Under the pieces are notes generated by a model. That model searched no databases. It saw nothing but the letters and a program-made list of their open reading frames with translations, and was not told the DNA's origin. Below, in pieces: positions 48,784 through 58,333 of a DNA stretch of 64,000 nucleotides; position 1 is the stretch's first letter; the number at the start of each line of letters is the position of its first letter. The position numbers and the translations under genes are program-made. Location: the NCBI RefSeq assembly GCF_024347435.1, contig NZ_AP025480.1, positions 310,001 to 374,000 on the forward strand, in the 5' to 3' direction. The stretch comes from Vibrio cyclitrophicus (lineage in GTDB: Bacteria; Pseudomonadota; Gammaproteobacteria; Enterobacterales; Vibrionaceae).

Positions 48784-49496
48784 ACGACAACCTTAGCTTG
48801 ATTAACGGTTTTTAAATCTATGGTTCGAGTGAACAGTTTCTCTAATGTCGGATCGTGACTAACAAAGATGAGAGTGGAACCTGCTTGGTTCGCTTGTTCT
48901 AGTAACAACTCGATAAAGGCTTCTCGGTTGTTATGATCCAGAGCCGATGTCGGTTCGTCGGCAATGATGATTTTAGGTTGGCCTATCAAGGCTCGAGCTG
49001 CAGCGACACGTTGCTGTTGGCCTATACTCAACTCAGTAACGGGTTTATCCATCAAGGCTTGAGGCAGCTTTAGTCTGATCAACAATTCTTGAGCGGTTGC
49101 TTGTAGGCTGTTCTGACTTTCAATGACTTGCTGTCTACGAATTTTTGAAAATTGGCAAGGAAGTGTCACATTGTCGATTACTGATAAGTAAGGCAGTAGA
49201 TTAAATTGTTGGAATATATAACCGATATGATCGGCTCTAAACTTATCCCTCTGACGTGGTGTCAATTGGGTAAGGTCTTGGCCTAAGATAGACACTTCGC
49301 CTTGTTGCGCTTGGTTTATCCCCGTAAGTAACCCTAACAGTGTTGATTTACCACAACCACTTGGCCCCTTAATAAAAAGGTGCTCTTTAGGTTGAATATG
49401 TAATGAAGGTATTTCTAACGTTGGGGGTAATTCAGGTTTCCAACGAAAACTGATATTTTCTAGTTTGACCACAAGTGATGAACTGTCAAAAGACAT
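48780..49496 (-). CDS. ABC transporter ATPase, LolD/MacB type, of the zinc operon
   Basis: A 238-residue ATPase with Walker A GPSGCGKST, Q-loop QQFNLLPYLSV, signature LSIGQQQRV and Walker B IIIADEPTSALD. I start at ATG 49496 with GGAG upstream; a longer frame (to 49547) lacks support. It should power the following permease. It is separated from zrgA by a 138-base gap with a strong hairpin. Confidence 0.9.
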   Translation of the reverse strand: MSFDSSSLVVKLENISFRWKPELPPTLEIPSLHIQPKEHLFIKGPSGCGKSTLLGLLTGINQAQQGEVSILGQDLTQLTPRQRDKFRADHIGYIFQQFNLLPYLSVIDNVTLPCQFSKIRRQQVIESQNSLQATAQELLIRLKLPQALMDKPVTELSIGQQQRVAAARALIGQPKIIIADEPTSALDHNNREAFIELLLEQANQAGSTLIFVSHDPTLEKLFTRTIDLKTVNQAKVVV

Positions 49497-49572
49497 ACTA
49501 GCTCCAATATTTAAAGCGGTGTCTCTTCTGGACAGTCTAAAAGACAATTAATTCCCCAAGTACACCGGTTTT

Positions 49573-49606
49573 AACAACCAAGTAAGTGAATACTTACTTG
49601 GTTGTT
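49573..49606 (-). promoter_or_regulatory. Perfect 15-bp hairpin between zrgA and the ABC genes
   Basis: AACAACCAAGTAAGT-GAAT-ACTTACTTGGTTGTT, no T tract on the minus strand. It lies 28 bases after the zrgA stop and may stabilise the zrgA message or reduce transcription into the ABC genes, so that more binding protein than transporter is made. Confidence 0.65.
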
Positions 49607-49634
49607 TATCTACGCAAAATCTATCGAATTCTTA

Positions 49635-50420
49635 TTAGAATCGGAAGCTAACACGTTCTGCATTAAGAACTTCTTGCGTTTGAACACTATCTGTCAGTAA
49701 GTTCACGGTCATTGACTTTGTATTACTGAATTTCGAGAACCATTGGGTATTAACAGTATTCAGATTAGCAATATCTGAACATTGGTAGTGGTACTCGGCT
49801 GTAAATTCACCGTGGCCGCCTTCTGAGTGGTCATGGCCTTCATGGCCTTCATGGTCATCATGATCGTGTTCTGCATGGTCATGGCCTTCGTGGTCATCAT
49901 GATCGTGTTCTGCATGGTCATGGCCTTCGTGGTCATCATGATCATGTTCTGCATGGTCATGGCCTTCGTGGTCATCATGATCGTGTTCTGCATGGTCATG
50001 GCCTTCGTGGTCATCATGATCATGTTCTGCATGGTCATGGCCTTCGTGGTCATCATGATCGTGTTCCGCGTGGTCATGGCCTTCATGGTCATCATGATCG
50101 CCTTCCAGTGTGTTAGTCACTGACTTGAACTTCAGCGTACAGCTAGTGTTATTGAAACCAAATAGCTCTTCTGGCTTGTTTAATTGTGCGATAGCTTGCT
50201 CAAACAAAGCTTTCTGCTCTGCAGTTTTTGGAGCATGTTCAAAGCCAACCACATCAGCGCCTGGAGCCGTCACTTCAACAAGCAGTTCTTGCCCATCTTG
50301 AGCTATGTTCACTTCAACTTTACCGTGCACATGTGCTTCGTGAGAGCGGAATTCTTCGTTTGCTAAAACGTTCGTAGACACAGCCATGCCGATAACAACG
50401 GCTAAAATAGTAGGTTTCAT
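49635..50420 (-). CDS. zrgA: ZrgA-like zinc-binding protein, DUF2796, with His-rich repeats
   Basis: A 261-residue periplasmic protein. Signal MKPTILAVVIGMAVSTNVLA; DUF2796 core with EAHVHGKVEVNIAQDG; then a His/Asp-rich region made of six 13-residue units (HDHAEHDHDDHEG) plus partial units, then FTAEYHYQCSDIANL and a C-terminal part ending RVSFRF. V. cholerae ZrgA (VC2551) of the zrgABCDE operon binds zinc; this assignment is by family and neighbours. The repeats would sequester many zinc ions. Confidence 0.88.
   Translation of the reverse strand: MKPTILAVVIGMAVSTNVLANEEFRSHEAHVHGKVEVNIAQDGQELLVEVTAPGADVVGFEHAPKTAEQKALFEQAIAQLNKPEELFGFNNTSCTLKFKSVTNTLEGDHDDHEGHDHAEHDHDDHEGHDHAEHDHDDHEGHDHAEHDHDDHEGHDHAEHDHDDHEGHDHAEHDHDDHEGHDHAEHDHDDHEGHEGHDHSEGGHGEFTAEYHYQCSDIANLNTVNTQWFSKFSNTKSMTVNLLTDSVQTQEVLNAERVSFRF
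49845..50098. repeat. 39-bp tandem repeats in zrgA
   Basis: Six copies with a strict 39-base period (first bases of the TTCTGC marker at 49869, 49908, 49947, 49986, 50025, 50064), encoding 13 residues each. Units alternate GATCGTG and GATCATG in part, suggesting that a 78-base dimer was also duplicated. The last copy has TTCCGCG instead of TTCTGCA. Confidence 0.93.
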
Positions 50421-50461
50421 GTTTTTTTCCTGAATAAAGGTTAATTAAAAAGTAATGGTAA

Positions 50462-50752
50462 TTAAGCGATCTTTACAGGAGGTGAGCGTGCTAAATAGGC
50501 AAAATATAAGCGCTGTAACGAAATTATTGACTCTGTGGTAGCGACAGTAAACTCTGAAGGGAACTCTGGAACCTGTGGAAGTGAGTGCGCCGTGATGAAT
50601 TGGTTTATCGAAAACAGTTCACAGTGGTGTGAAGTATGATGCCCTGGATCAGAGTCTACCATATGTGTGGCTGCTAATACGCTGAGCAAGAGCATCAGCC
50701 CGAGCAAAAAGCCTATTTTGCGTTTCACATTGTTAGGTGTGTTTTGCCACAT
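50462..50752 (-). CDS. DUF2607-like small membrane protein of the zinc operon
   Basis: A 96-residue protein. A hydrophobic segment FLLGLMLLLSVLAATHMV (about 15-32) is followed by GHHTSHHCELF, a His/Cys cluster that may bind metal, and a C-terminal region with YLARSPPVKIA. DUF2607 is my recall-based assignment. It is the first gene of the operon and starts 30 bases downstream of the Zur-type palindrome. Confidence 0.75.
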   Translation of the reverse strand: MWQNTPNNVKRKIGFLLGLMLLLSVLAATHMVDSDPGHHTSHHCELFSINQFITAHSLPQVPEFPSEFTVATTESIISLQRLYFAYLARSPPVKIA

Positions 50753-50780
50753 GAAGATGATTTACCACAGAATTAAAAAA

Positions 50781-50807
50781 GGATACTGTTATAATATAAC
50801 AATATCC
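50781..50807. promoter_or_regulatory. Zur-type operator
   Basis: GGATAcTGTTATAaTATAACAaTATCC: 27 bases symmetrical except one position, matching the proteobacterial Zur box core TGTTATAATATAACA. It lies 29 bases before the DUF2607 start and after the ytfJ stop, placing the zrg-like operon under zinc repression. Confidence 0.88.
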
Positions 50808-50842
50808 TTTGGTTAGGTCTCGAAAAAGACGCGAATATCTGA

Positions 50843-51394
50843 TTAAAGACTCGCTTTAATCAGCTCAATGACTTGAGTGACTTCAGTTTCGTTAAGTGCG
50901 CCTTCTTTAACAAACAAGATTTTACCTTGCTTGTCCTGAACGATAATCGCTGAGCTCTCTTCTTTTAGAGCCCATGATGACGCTACCGTTCCGTCTTCAT
51001 CTAGCACCATCGAAGACCATGGAAATTCTTCTTTACTGCTTTCTGCTGACGATTTAACAAAAGACCCAGTACCCCAAATGGCATCATCTTGGTTGATGAT
51101 TGTGGTGGTTTGGTAGCTGTCTTCTGAGAATTTCGATGCTGTAATTGCAGCCATCAGTGGTGCGTTTAGCTCTTTAGAGCTGCTACGACCAGCGATAGCT
51201 TGAACGACGCGAACTTTTCCTAGGAGCTCATTGGTTGCCCAAGTTTGATATCCTGTTTTACCGTCGTTTATGACAATTTCACCATAATTGCTAACATCGA
51301 CAGCAGGCAGAGAAGAGCCTACAGATAGATTGTGAGCGTTGGCGAGGAGTGGAGAGGCTGCGGCTAAAAAAGCCAGTAGAGTTTTGTTTTTCAT
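50843..51394 (-). CDS. ytfJ: YtfJ family periplasmic protein
   Basis: A 183-residue protein with signal MKNKTLLAFLAAASPLLANA and a thioredoxin-like fold (GKVRVVQAIAGRSSSKELNAPL, DAIWGTGSFVKSSAE, DKQGKILFVKEG) without the redox CXXC pair. Function unknown. I use ATG 51394; an upstream start 30 bases earlier only adds a polar stretch before the signal. Divergent from ytfK. Confidence 0.88.
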   Translation of the reverse strand: MKNKTLLAFLAAASPLLANAHNLSVGSSLPAVDVSNYGEIVINDGKTGYQTWATNELLGKVRVVQAIAGRSSSKELNAPLMAAITASKFSEDSYQTTTIINQDDAIWGTGSFVKSSAESSKEEFPWSSMVLDEDGTVASSWALKEESSAIIVQDKQGKILFVKEGALNETEVTQVIELIKASL

Positions 51395-51646
51395 TATATT
51401 TTTGTTCCGCTTATTGGTTTGCATTGGAAGTATAATATGAAATCTGAAAAATGCCTCTTTAACTTTTTTATCGTACGGTGTAGAAACAAGTTGCGGGCTT
51501 GTTACTAAAAGGTATAATGCGACAGTATCAGGGTAAACAATAGATTATCTTGCTGTTAGCTAACGGATTTAGCAATGAGATGTGCTTTGAATAAGGCTTT
51601 GTTCAGAGATGCAGCAGTTGTACTCAAATGGAATTGAGGTTGTATT

Positions 51647-51847
51647 ATGTTAAGAGAGTTTTCTACTTACCGTCCACATCAGGTGGCGCGTTTCGTTAAA
51701 GTCCTATTCAAAGGCCAGTTTGCTATTGAAGGTATCGGCGAGTTTCGCTTCGACCAAGGCAAGGTGCTTCTCCCTGAAGTTTCAGATAAACAAAAATTGA
51801 TTATTTTTAAAGAAGTTAATGGCACGATAGCTGCGCTGCCCGTGTAA
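51647..51847 (+). CDS. ytfK: YtfK (DUF1107) regulatory protein
   Basis: A 66-residue protein: YRPHQVARFVKVLFKGQFAIEGIGEFRFDQGKVLLP is close to E. coli YtfK. In E. coli YtfK stimulates SpoT-dependent (p)ppGpp synthesis during phosphate or fatty-acid starvation. Single gene, followed by a bidirectional terminator shared with msrA. Confidence 0.9.
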   Translation: MLREFSTYRPHQVARFVKVLFKGQFAIEGIGEFRFDQGKVLLPEVSDKQKLIIFKEVNGTIAALPV

Positions 51848-51888
51848 CTTAACTTCGTTTATTGTCGTACCTAAAACATGCTAACAAT

Positions 51889-51920
51889 TAAAAAGGGCTT
51901 CGTTAATGAAGCCCTTTTTA
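51889..51920. terminator. Bidirectional terminator, ytfK / msrA
   Basis: AAAAAGGGCTTC-GTTAAT-GAAGCCCTTTTT, a symmetrical stem with A and T runs at both ends between two converging genes. Confidence 0.92.
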
Positions 51921-51955
51921 ATGCGAGTCGTTCTAGTTTTATATCCGGTTATACT

Positions 51956-52585
51956 TTATTGCGGTGGGAAACAAACACCTGTTCCACCTAGTCCACAATA
52001 ACCATTCGGATTTTTTGCTAGGTACTGCTGATGGTAAGTTTCGGCGAAAAAATATTTTCCAGCAGGCAGAACTTCCGTTGTGATCTCGTTGCCTAAAGAT
52101 TCAGTCATTGCTCGCTGGTATTCACGTTTAGAGTGCTCAGCGATAGCCTGTTGCTCTTCACTGAAAGTATATATGGCTGAGCGATATTGAGTGCCTAAGT
52201 CATTACCTTGGCGCATCCCTTGAGTTGGGTCGTGACGTTCCCAGAATGTTTCAAGTATTAGTGCTAAAGACGTTTGCTCACTATCAAAAATAACTCGAAC
52301 AACTTCTGTATGGCCTGTTTGCCCGGTACATACTTGCTCATAAGTTGGATTAACTGTGTATCCGCCAGCGTAACCAACGGAGGTAGAAATTACACCATCA
52401 AGTTGCCACAACAGTCGCTCTGCTCCCCAGAAGCACCCCATACCAAGTAATACTTCTTGTTGGGAACCTGTAGGCGCATCGAGTAAGTCGGTTTGATTGA
52501 TGAAATGGCGTTCAGTGATACGGATTGGATCAGCATTCCCCGGTAATGCGGTTGTAGCGGAAACCAGTTGTTGTTTATTTAGCAT
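51956..52585 (-). CDS. msrA: Peptide methionine sulfoxide reductase MsrA
   Basis: A 209-residue reductase of methionine-S-sulfoxide. The active site is GCFWGAE with Cys51; the recycling cysteines are in [16 protein letters not shown] at the C terminus. Start at ATG 52585 with AAAGGAATACAAC; the frame stays open 14 codons further upstream without a ribosome-binding site. Divergent from tamA as in E. coli. Confidence 0.96.
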   Translation of the reverse strand: MLNKQQLVSATTALPGNADPIRITERHFINQTDLLDAPTGSQQEVLLGMGCFWGAERLLWQLDGVISTSVGYAGGYTVNPTYEQVCTGQTGHTEVVRVIFDSEQTSLALILETFWERHDPTQGMRQGNDLGTQYRSAIYTFSEEQQAIAEHSKREYQRAMTESLGNEITTEVLPAGKYFFAETYHQQYLAKNPNGYCGLGGTGVCFPPQ

Positions 52586-52798
52586 GTTGTATTCCTTTTC
52601 GCATACGTTTACCGCGTTAGTTAACATTAGATCTAGGTTTATATTAACTGTAGGCTCATATTTACTGTTGGTTTATATTGAATCAGTCTTTAAATTAGAC
52701 CTTGTTATTCTAGGATTTATTACAGACTCAATGCCTTTTTAGCGGTATTATTTCTATTCACTTTATTAACGTATTTATAACTTCTGCACCAATTAAAC

Positions 52799-54511
52799 AT
52801 GATAAGAAAAACTTTACCAGTTCTGATTAGCACTCTATTGTCATCGACGCTTGCTTTCGCTGATGTTTCCCTTGAGATTAAAGGGCTTGATGGAGCGCTT
52901 GAGGATAATGTTGATGCTTATCTGAGTGCGCTCCCCGAAGAAGAGTATTCGGCTTCATTGAGGTTCCAATCTCGCTTGGAGTCTATTATTAAAGAAGCGT
53001 TGAATGCGTTAGGCTACTACCAACCTCGTATCTCTTTTTCCCATTCCGAAGACGACACTGAATTGACCGTTACGGTTGAACCAGGTGAACCCGTTGTTAT
53101 TTATACCTCAGATATCGTATTAAGTGGTGAAGCAGAAGATGATCCTGATTTTCTAGCACTGATCGCCAAGAGCAAACTGTCGAAAGGTTCGATTCTTAAC
53201 CACGGCAATTATGACTCTTTGAAATCATCTATCCGTAATCTTGGATTAGCCAAAGGCTATTTCGATGGCTCGTATGAGCTTAGTAAGTTAGAAGTTGCGC
53301 CCGAATTAAATCGTGCTTATGTTCGCCTTCACTATAACAGTGGCATTCGATATCACTTTGGTGCTACCCAGGTGACGGGTAGCCAAATTGAAGATGAAAA
53401 GGTGCAATCCCTTAAACCATTTGAAGATGGTGAACCGTACTCGATCACAAAAGTAGGCGAGTATAACCAAAATCTCTCTAATACTGATTGGTTCTCATCT
53501 GTTTTTGTTGAGCCTGATTTAAGTCAGTTGGGTGATGGCAGAGAAATTCCGATGAAGGTGAGCCTTGCTCCTCAAGCGCGTAACCAAATCGAAACAGGTA
53601 TCGGTGTATCTACTGACCTTGGCGTAAAAGGTACCCTCAAATGGAAGAAACCTTGGGTAAACTCACTTGGTCATAGTTTCAATAGCAGTTTGTCTATCTC
53701 TAAACCAGAGCAGACGATAACAGCAACGTATAAAATCCCTTTGGATGATGTACTTAATGATTACTATCAAATTAAGTACGGTATGAAGAATCTGGATAAT
53801 CGTGATACCAAGAGTTTGGAGTCAAACCTCGCTTTGGAAAGATATTGGCGATTAGATAACGGCTGGCAACGTACGGTGTTCATTCGATACCTAGTTGAAA
53901 ACTATGAACAAGGTCTACAAGACGATTTAGCGCAATTTGTGTTACCAGGCGTGGCGTTTTCCCGAACTCGAACTCGAGGTGGTTCGATGCCGATGTGGGG
54001 AGATAAACAGAGCGTCATGATTGAAGCGGGCGATGACACAATATTGTCTGAAACTAAGGTGGTTCGTTTCCAAGGACAAACTGCATGGATCAGAAGTATT
54101 GGCGATAATCATCGAGGTTTAACTCGGCTTCAGTTTGGCGGTAACTTTGCTAACGAGTTTGATAAATTATCACCTTCACTAAGATTTTTCGCGGGTGGTG
54201 ATAATAGTCTCCGTGGTTATGGCTATGAGTCTATATCTCCTAAAGATGAAAGTGGTGCATTAACCGGTGCAAAATTTATTGCAACCAGCTCGTTTGAATA
54301 CCAATACCGCCTAGTTGGAAATTGGTGGGGAGCGGCCTTCTACGATATTGGTGATGCCTTCAATGATAAACCAGAATGGAAGCGCGGTACTGGTGTTGGC
54401 GTTCGTTGGGCATCGCCCGTTGGACCGGTAAGTTTAGATTTTGCGTGGGGGCTTGATGCTGACCCAGGTGATGAGTTTCAAGTGCACTTCAGTTTAGGGC
54501 CTGAATTATGA
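52799..54511 (+). CDS. tamA: Translocation and assembly module protein TamA
   Basis: A 570-residue Omp85-family outer-membrane protein that, with TamB, helps insert autotransporters and supports anterograde lipid transport. Signal MIRKTLPVLISTLLSSTLAFA; three POTRA domains to about residue 260; then the barrel with the Omp85 loop-6 motif LRGYGY and a final aromatic-type strand (VHFSLGPEL). Its stop overlaps tamB. Confidence 0.95.
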   Translation: MIRKTLPVLISTLLSSTLAFADVSLEIKGLDGALEDNVDAYLSALPEEEYSASLRFQSRLESIIKEALNALGYYQPRISFSHSEDDTELTVTVEPGEPVVIYTSDIVLSGEAEDDPDFLALIAKSKLSKGSILNHGNYDSLKSSIRNLGLAKGYFDGSYELSKLEVAPELNRAYVRLHYNSGIRYHFGATQVTGSQIEDEKVQSLKPFEDGEPYSITKVGEYNQNLSNTDWFSSVFVEPDLSQLGDGREIPMKVSLAPQARNQIETGIGVSTDLGVKGTLKWKKPWVNSLGHSFNSSLSISKPEQTITATYKIPLDDVLNDYYQIKYGMKNLDNRDTKSLESNLALERYWRLDNGWQRTVFIRYLVENYEQGLQDDLAQFVLPGVAFSRTRTRGGSMPMWGDKQSVMIEAGDDTILSETKVVRFQGQTAWIRSIGDNHRGLTRLQFGGNFANEFDKLSPSLRFFAGGDNSLRGYGYESISPKDESGALTGAKFIATSSFEYQYRLVGNWWGAAFYDIGDAFNDKPEWKRGTGVGVRWASPVGPVSLDFAWGLDADPGDEFQVHFSLGPEL

Positions 54512-57500
54512 TCAAAGTGATGGGTAAGTGCATTAAGTGGACATCGATATCTTTGACGTCGATTCTATTGTTATTGATAGCACTTTTAGGTTTTGTTTTA
54601 TTTACTAACCTAGGACTTAACACGGTGTTGTGGGGGGCTGAAAAAGCGCTGCCACAGCTTAAAGTTGAAAGTACTAATGGGGCACTTTTTCCGAGTTTTA
54701 CTCTCCATAACGTTCAATTTAAAGATGACAGTCTTCATATTGATACCAAGGTTCAAAAAATGGCATTGGCTATCAACCCTCGCTGTTTGCTTGATCCTAA
54801 GTTGTGTGTCGATCGTTTAGCGATTCAAGGATTGGACTTCGCATTTACTGAATTGCCTCCTGCCTCTACAGAAGAAACAGAACCGACTCCGCCAGTGACA
54901 TCGGTGAAAACACCGCTGCCAATCGTGATCAACCGTATTGCTTTGTCTGATATTAAACTGAATATCTTGGGGCATGAGATTGAATGGGGGTTGTTTTCAA
55001 CGGCTTTGAGTATGCAGGGTGAGAAGCTGACTGTATCGCCAACCTTATTTAATGATCTTAAGGTTAAACTTGCAGAGTCTACCGAAGAGCCGCAAGCAGA
55101 AATCGTCGAACCAGAGACTGCAACTAAGGCTGCTATCGAGTTGCCTGAAGTTTGGGTCCCTTTACAGATTGTGCTGGAGCGTTTTGACCTCAACCGTTTC
55201 ACCTTAGAACAAGAAACACCGATTGTGGTAAACCACCTTGGGCTTGAAGCTCGAGCGGGTAAAAACACGGTCGAAGTTTCTACTCTTGAACTTGATATGC
55301 CACAAGCAAGCGCTAACCTTGCCGCTAAAGTTGAGCTTAAAGATGGCTATCCGTTAGACCTTTCTTTAAATGCACAGGTGAAAGAAACTGATCTTACAGG
55401 TCAAAAACTGTCGCTGAAAGCACAAGGGAGTGTCGCGAAGCTACACTTCGATTCTCAGTTTTCTGAACTGATTGAGGCAAAGCTGTCAGGAGATATTCAA
55501 TCTTTAGAGCCGACTCTGCCATTTGACCTTCTTTTAGAGGGAGGTAAAGCGCAATGGCCTCTTACTGGTAAAAGTGATTACCAAGCGGTTATCGAGAAGT
55601 TTAAAGCCGATGGCTCATTAGATGGTTTTAATGTGCAGTTTAAAGGTGAAGCGGATGGTCAGGAGATACCTGCCTTAACCATCGACCTAGAGGGTAAGGG
55701 CACCACCGAGCAGATTGAACTTGAGCGCTTAAAACTGAACACGCTGGGTGGTGAACTCAATGGTGTGGTTAAAGCGAGTTGGAAGAAGCTTATTAACTGG
55801 CAAGCCGATGTGACGCTGAAGGATATTCAGCCGGGTCTGCAGTGGCCAGAAGCCGAAGGTAACATTAGCGGAAGCATCGTTACTTCGGGTGAGTTGACCG
55901 AAGCGGGTGGTTGGGCGATTGAGCTGCCTAAGTTAGATATCGAGGGGGTCTTGCGAGAATATCCTCTGGATATCGAAGGCCAGTTATCAGCGTCTGACCG
56001 CAGCGCGAGCGGTGAGCCTAAACTAAAAACCAGCGGCCTGAGCTTAGCTCACGGTGTTAATTCTATAAAAGCACAGGGTCAACTCGACAAGCAGTGGGAT
56101 ATGGGCGTTGCTATTAACCTTCCCCAATTAACGAAAAGTATTCCTGAACTGAAAGGTACAGTGATTGGCGATATTGGTCTCAGCGGACCTTTCAAAGAGC
56201 CGGAAGTTGACATTGTTCTTAACGTCGACCGTGTCGATTGGAACGATGAAGCTACATTAGAATCTCTATCTCTTCGTGGTTCAGTGATTCCATTGCCTGC
56301 GCCTCAGGCTGATTTGGTATTGAAAGCGAATAACCTAGCCTATCAAGAGCAAAAGGTTGACAGCATTGATCTCACCGTGAAAGGTGGTGAGAAGCAGCAT
56401 ACCGTGACGCTCGACGTGGTATCCGACGTGATTTCCACAAGCTTGGCTATTTCGGGTGAGCTGATTCAAAAGCCTTCTATTATTTGGAATGGGTCGTTAG
56501 ATCGAGTCAAAATCGCCACGGAACAAGGACCTTGGGTGCTAGACCAACCCGTCGCAATTAAAGCCGATGCCGACAAGCAGTTTGCCGATATTCAAGCTCA
56601 TTGTTGGAAACAGGCCGGTTCTAGTGTGTGTTTGGATGAAGACGTTCGTGTTGGAAATTCGGGTGAGGCCAAGTTGGCCATCAACCAATTCGACTTCGAT
56701 CAGATTAAAGCCTTTGTGCCTAAAGAGACGCAACTAGAGGGCTTAGTGAATGCGACCGCTCATGCCAAATGGTCGAAACAAGGCGAACCTGAAGTAACGG
56801 TTAGCGTCGATATGCCAAAAGGTCAGGTTGTTCAGCAAGTCGGAGAGCCAATCACACTGGGGTGGGAAAGTGTTGCATTGAATGCACGGCTGAAAGACAA
56901 CAAACTGGATGCCGACTTTAAGTTGGATGTTTCTGATAATGGTGACTTATCTGGCACGGTGTCGTTACCAGATATTGTTGCTGAAGACAAAATGGTCGAT
57001 GCGGCAATTAAACTAACGACATTCCATTTGGACTTCTTACAGCCGATCCTTGGTGAATACAGCATGCTGAAGGCTGATCTTGAGACTGACTTAAAGGTCC
57101 AAGGTTCTTTGATGCACCCCCAAGTTTTTGGTCAATTCTCGGTTAATGGGATTCAAGTTAAAGGGGATGTGACGCCTGTGGATGTTAAAGACGGTCGTAT
57201 TGATCTCGACTTTAACGGTTACAGCGCAAAGCTTGATGCGAATGTCGAGACTCCAGACGGCCACCTTGATATTGAGGGCTCCGGAGATTGGCAGGATCTT
57301 CAAGCATGGCGATCAAATGTCCGGATCTTTGCTGATGAGTTGATGGTTGATATTCCACCGATGGTCAAGGTTAAAGTAGTTCCTGATATGACCATTGATG
57401 TTACGCCGGAGCTTGCAAAAATTACGGGTGACATTGCATTGCCATGGGGGCGAATTGTCGTAGAAGATTTACCTCCGTCAGCAGTTGGTGTGTCTTCTGA

Positions 57501-58260
57501 TCAAGTTATTTTGAATAAAGACCTTCAACCAGAAAGTGAAGATACGATTCCATTCAATGTGATGACTAATATTAATATTTCAATTGGTGATGACTTTAAG
57601 CTTTCAGCCTTTGGCCTTGAAGGTGATTTAGTGGGTAAGTTGAATGTGGCTCAAAAAGATCAAGGCCCGTTTATCACCGGTGAAGTAAATATCGTAGATG
57701 GTACTTATCAATCATTCGGTCAAGACCTCCTGATTGAAGAGGGCAAGATCCTAATGAATGGGCCACCGGATCAGCCATATGTAGCGATAAATGCGATTCG
57801 CAACCCTGATAATACTCAGGATGACGTGACTGCTGGGATTCGAGTTACAGGCCCTGCTACAGAGCCGACCATCGAGATTTATTCTGACCCTGCGATGCCG
57901 CAAGCCAACGCGCTATCCTATATCTTACGGGGCCAAGATATCGATGGAGAGTCGAGTGGTTCTATGACGACCACATTAATTGGTTTGAGCTTAGCGAAGA
58001 GCGGTAAGGTCGTTGGCGAAATTGGCGAGGCATTTGGCGTACAGGATCTACAATTGGATACCGCAGGCTCTGGAGATGACTCTCAAGTGACGGTGAGTGG
58101 TTATATCCTTCCGGGGTTACAAGTCAAATATGGCGTGGGTATCTTCAACTCATTGGGTGAGTTTACCGTTCGTTATCGATTGATGCAGGATCTCTACGTG
58201 GAAGCAGTATCTGGCCTTGATAGTGCTGTGGACCTTCTTTATCAATTCGAATTTGAGTAA
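54508..58260 (+). CDS. tamB: TamB, AsmA-like inner-membrane partner of TamA
   Basis: A 1250-residue protein with one N-terminal membrane anchor (LLLLIALLGFVLFTNL) and a long periplasmic beta-rich groove that moves phospholipids to the outer membrane. The C-terminal DUF490 domain contains DDSQVTVSGYILPGLQVKYGVGIFNSLGEFTVRYRL. Translation is coupled to tamA through ATGA. Length is typical. Confidence 0.95.
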   Translation: MIKVMGKCIKWTSISLTSILLLLIALLGFVLFTNLGLNTVLWGAEKALPQLKVESTNGALFPSFTLHNVQFKDDSLHIDTKVQKMALAINPRCLLDPKLCVDRLAIQGLDFAFTELPPASTEETEPTPPVTSVKTPLPIVINRIALSDIKLNILGHEIEWGLFSTALSMQGEKLTVSPTLFNDLKVKLAESTEEPQAEIVEPETATKAAIELPEVWVPLQIVLERFDLNRFTLEQETPIVVNHLGLEARAGKNTVEVSTLELDMPQASANLAAKVELKDGYPLDLSLNAQVKETDLTGQKLSLKAQGSVAKLHFDSQFSELIEAKLSGDIQSLEPTLPFDLLLEGGKAQWPLTGKSDYQAVIEKFKADGSLDGFNVQFKGEADGQEIPALTIDLEGKGTTEQIELERLKLNTLGGELNGVVKASWKKLINWQADVTLKDIQPGLQWPEAEGNISGSIVTSGELTEAGGWAIELPKLDIEGVLREYPLDIEGQLSASDRSASGEPKLKTSGLSLAHGVNSIKAQGQLDKQWDMGVAINLPQLTKSIPELKGTVIGDIGLSGPFKEPEVDIVLNVDRVDWNDEATLESLSLRGSVIPLPAPQADLVLKANNLAYQEQKVDSIDLTVKGGEKQHTVTLDVVSDVISTSLAISGELIQKPSIIWNGSLDRVKIATEQGPWVLDQPVAIKADADKQFADIQAHCWKQAGSSVCLDEDVRVGNSGEAKLAINQFDFDQIKAFVPKETQLEGLVNATAHAKWSKQGEPEVTVSVDMPKGQVVQQVGEPITLGWESVALNARLKDNKLDADFKLDVSDNGDLSGTVSLPDIVAEDKMVDAAIKLTTFHLDFLQPILGEYSMLKADLETDLKVQGSLMHPQVFGQFSVNGIQVKGDVTPVDVKDGRIDLDFNGYSAKLDANVETPDGHLDIEGSGDWQDLQAWRSNVRIFADELMVDIPPMVKVKVVPDMTIDVTPELAKITGDIALPWGRIVVEDLPPSAVGVSSDQVILNKDLQPESEDTIPFNVMTNINISIGDDFKLSAFGLEGDLVGKLNVAQKDQGPFITGEVNIVDGTYQSFGQDLLIEEGKILMNGPPDQPYVAINAIRNPDNTQDDVTAGIRVTGPATEPTIEIYSDPAMPQANALSYILRGQDIDGESSGSMTTTLIGLSLAKSGKVVGEIGEAFGVQDLQLDTAGSGDDSQVTVSGYILPGLQVKYGVGIFNSLGEFTVRYRLMQDLYVEAVSGLDSAVDLLYQFEFE

Positions 58261-58333
58261 ATTCATTTGAATTCGAGTTGCTGTAGTTTCATACATTGAT
58301 TGGTACACAAATAGAAAGGGTCATGGAGGGCGT

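Noticed and set aside
49845..50098. Possible CRISPR-like array
   Set aside because: The repeats are contiguous, have no unique spacers and lie in frame inside a secreted metal-binding protein.
49760..50123. Long open frames on both strands across zrgA, rich in Met, Thr, Val and Phe
   Set aside because: They are frame-shifted or antisense readings of the 39-base repeats. A period divisible by three keeps other frames free of stops.
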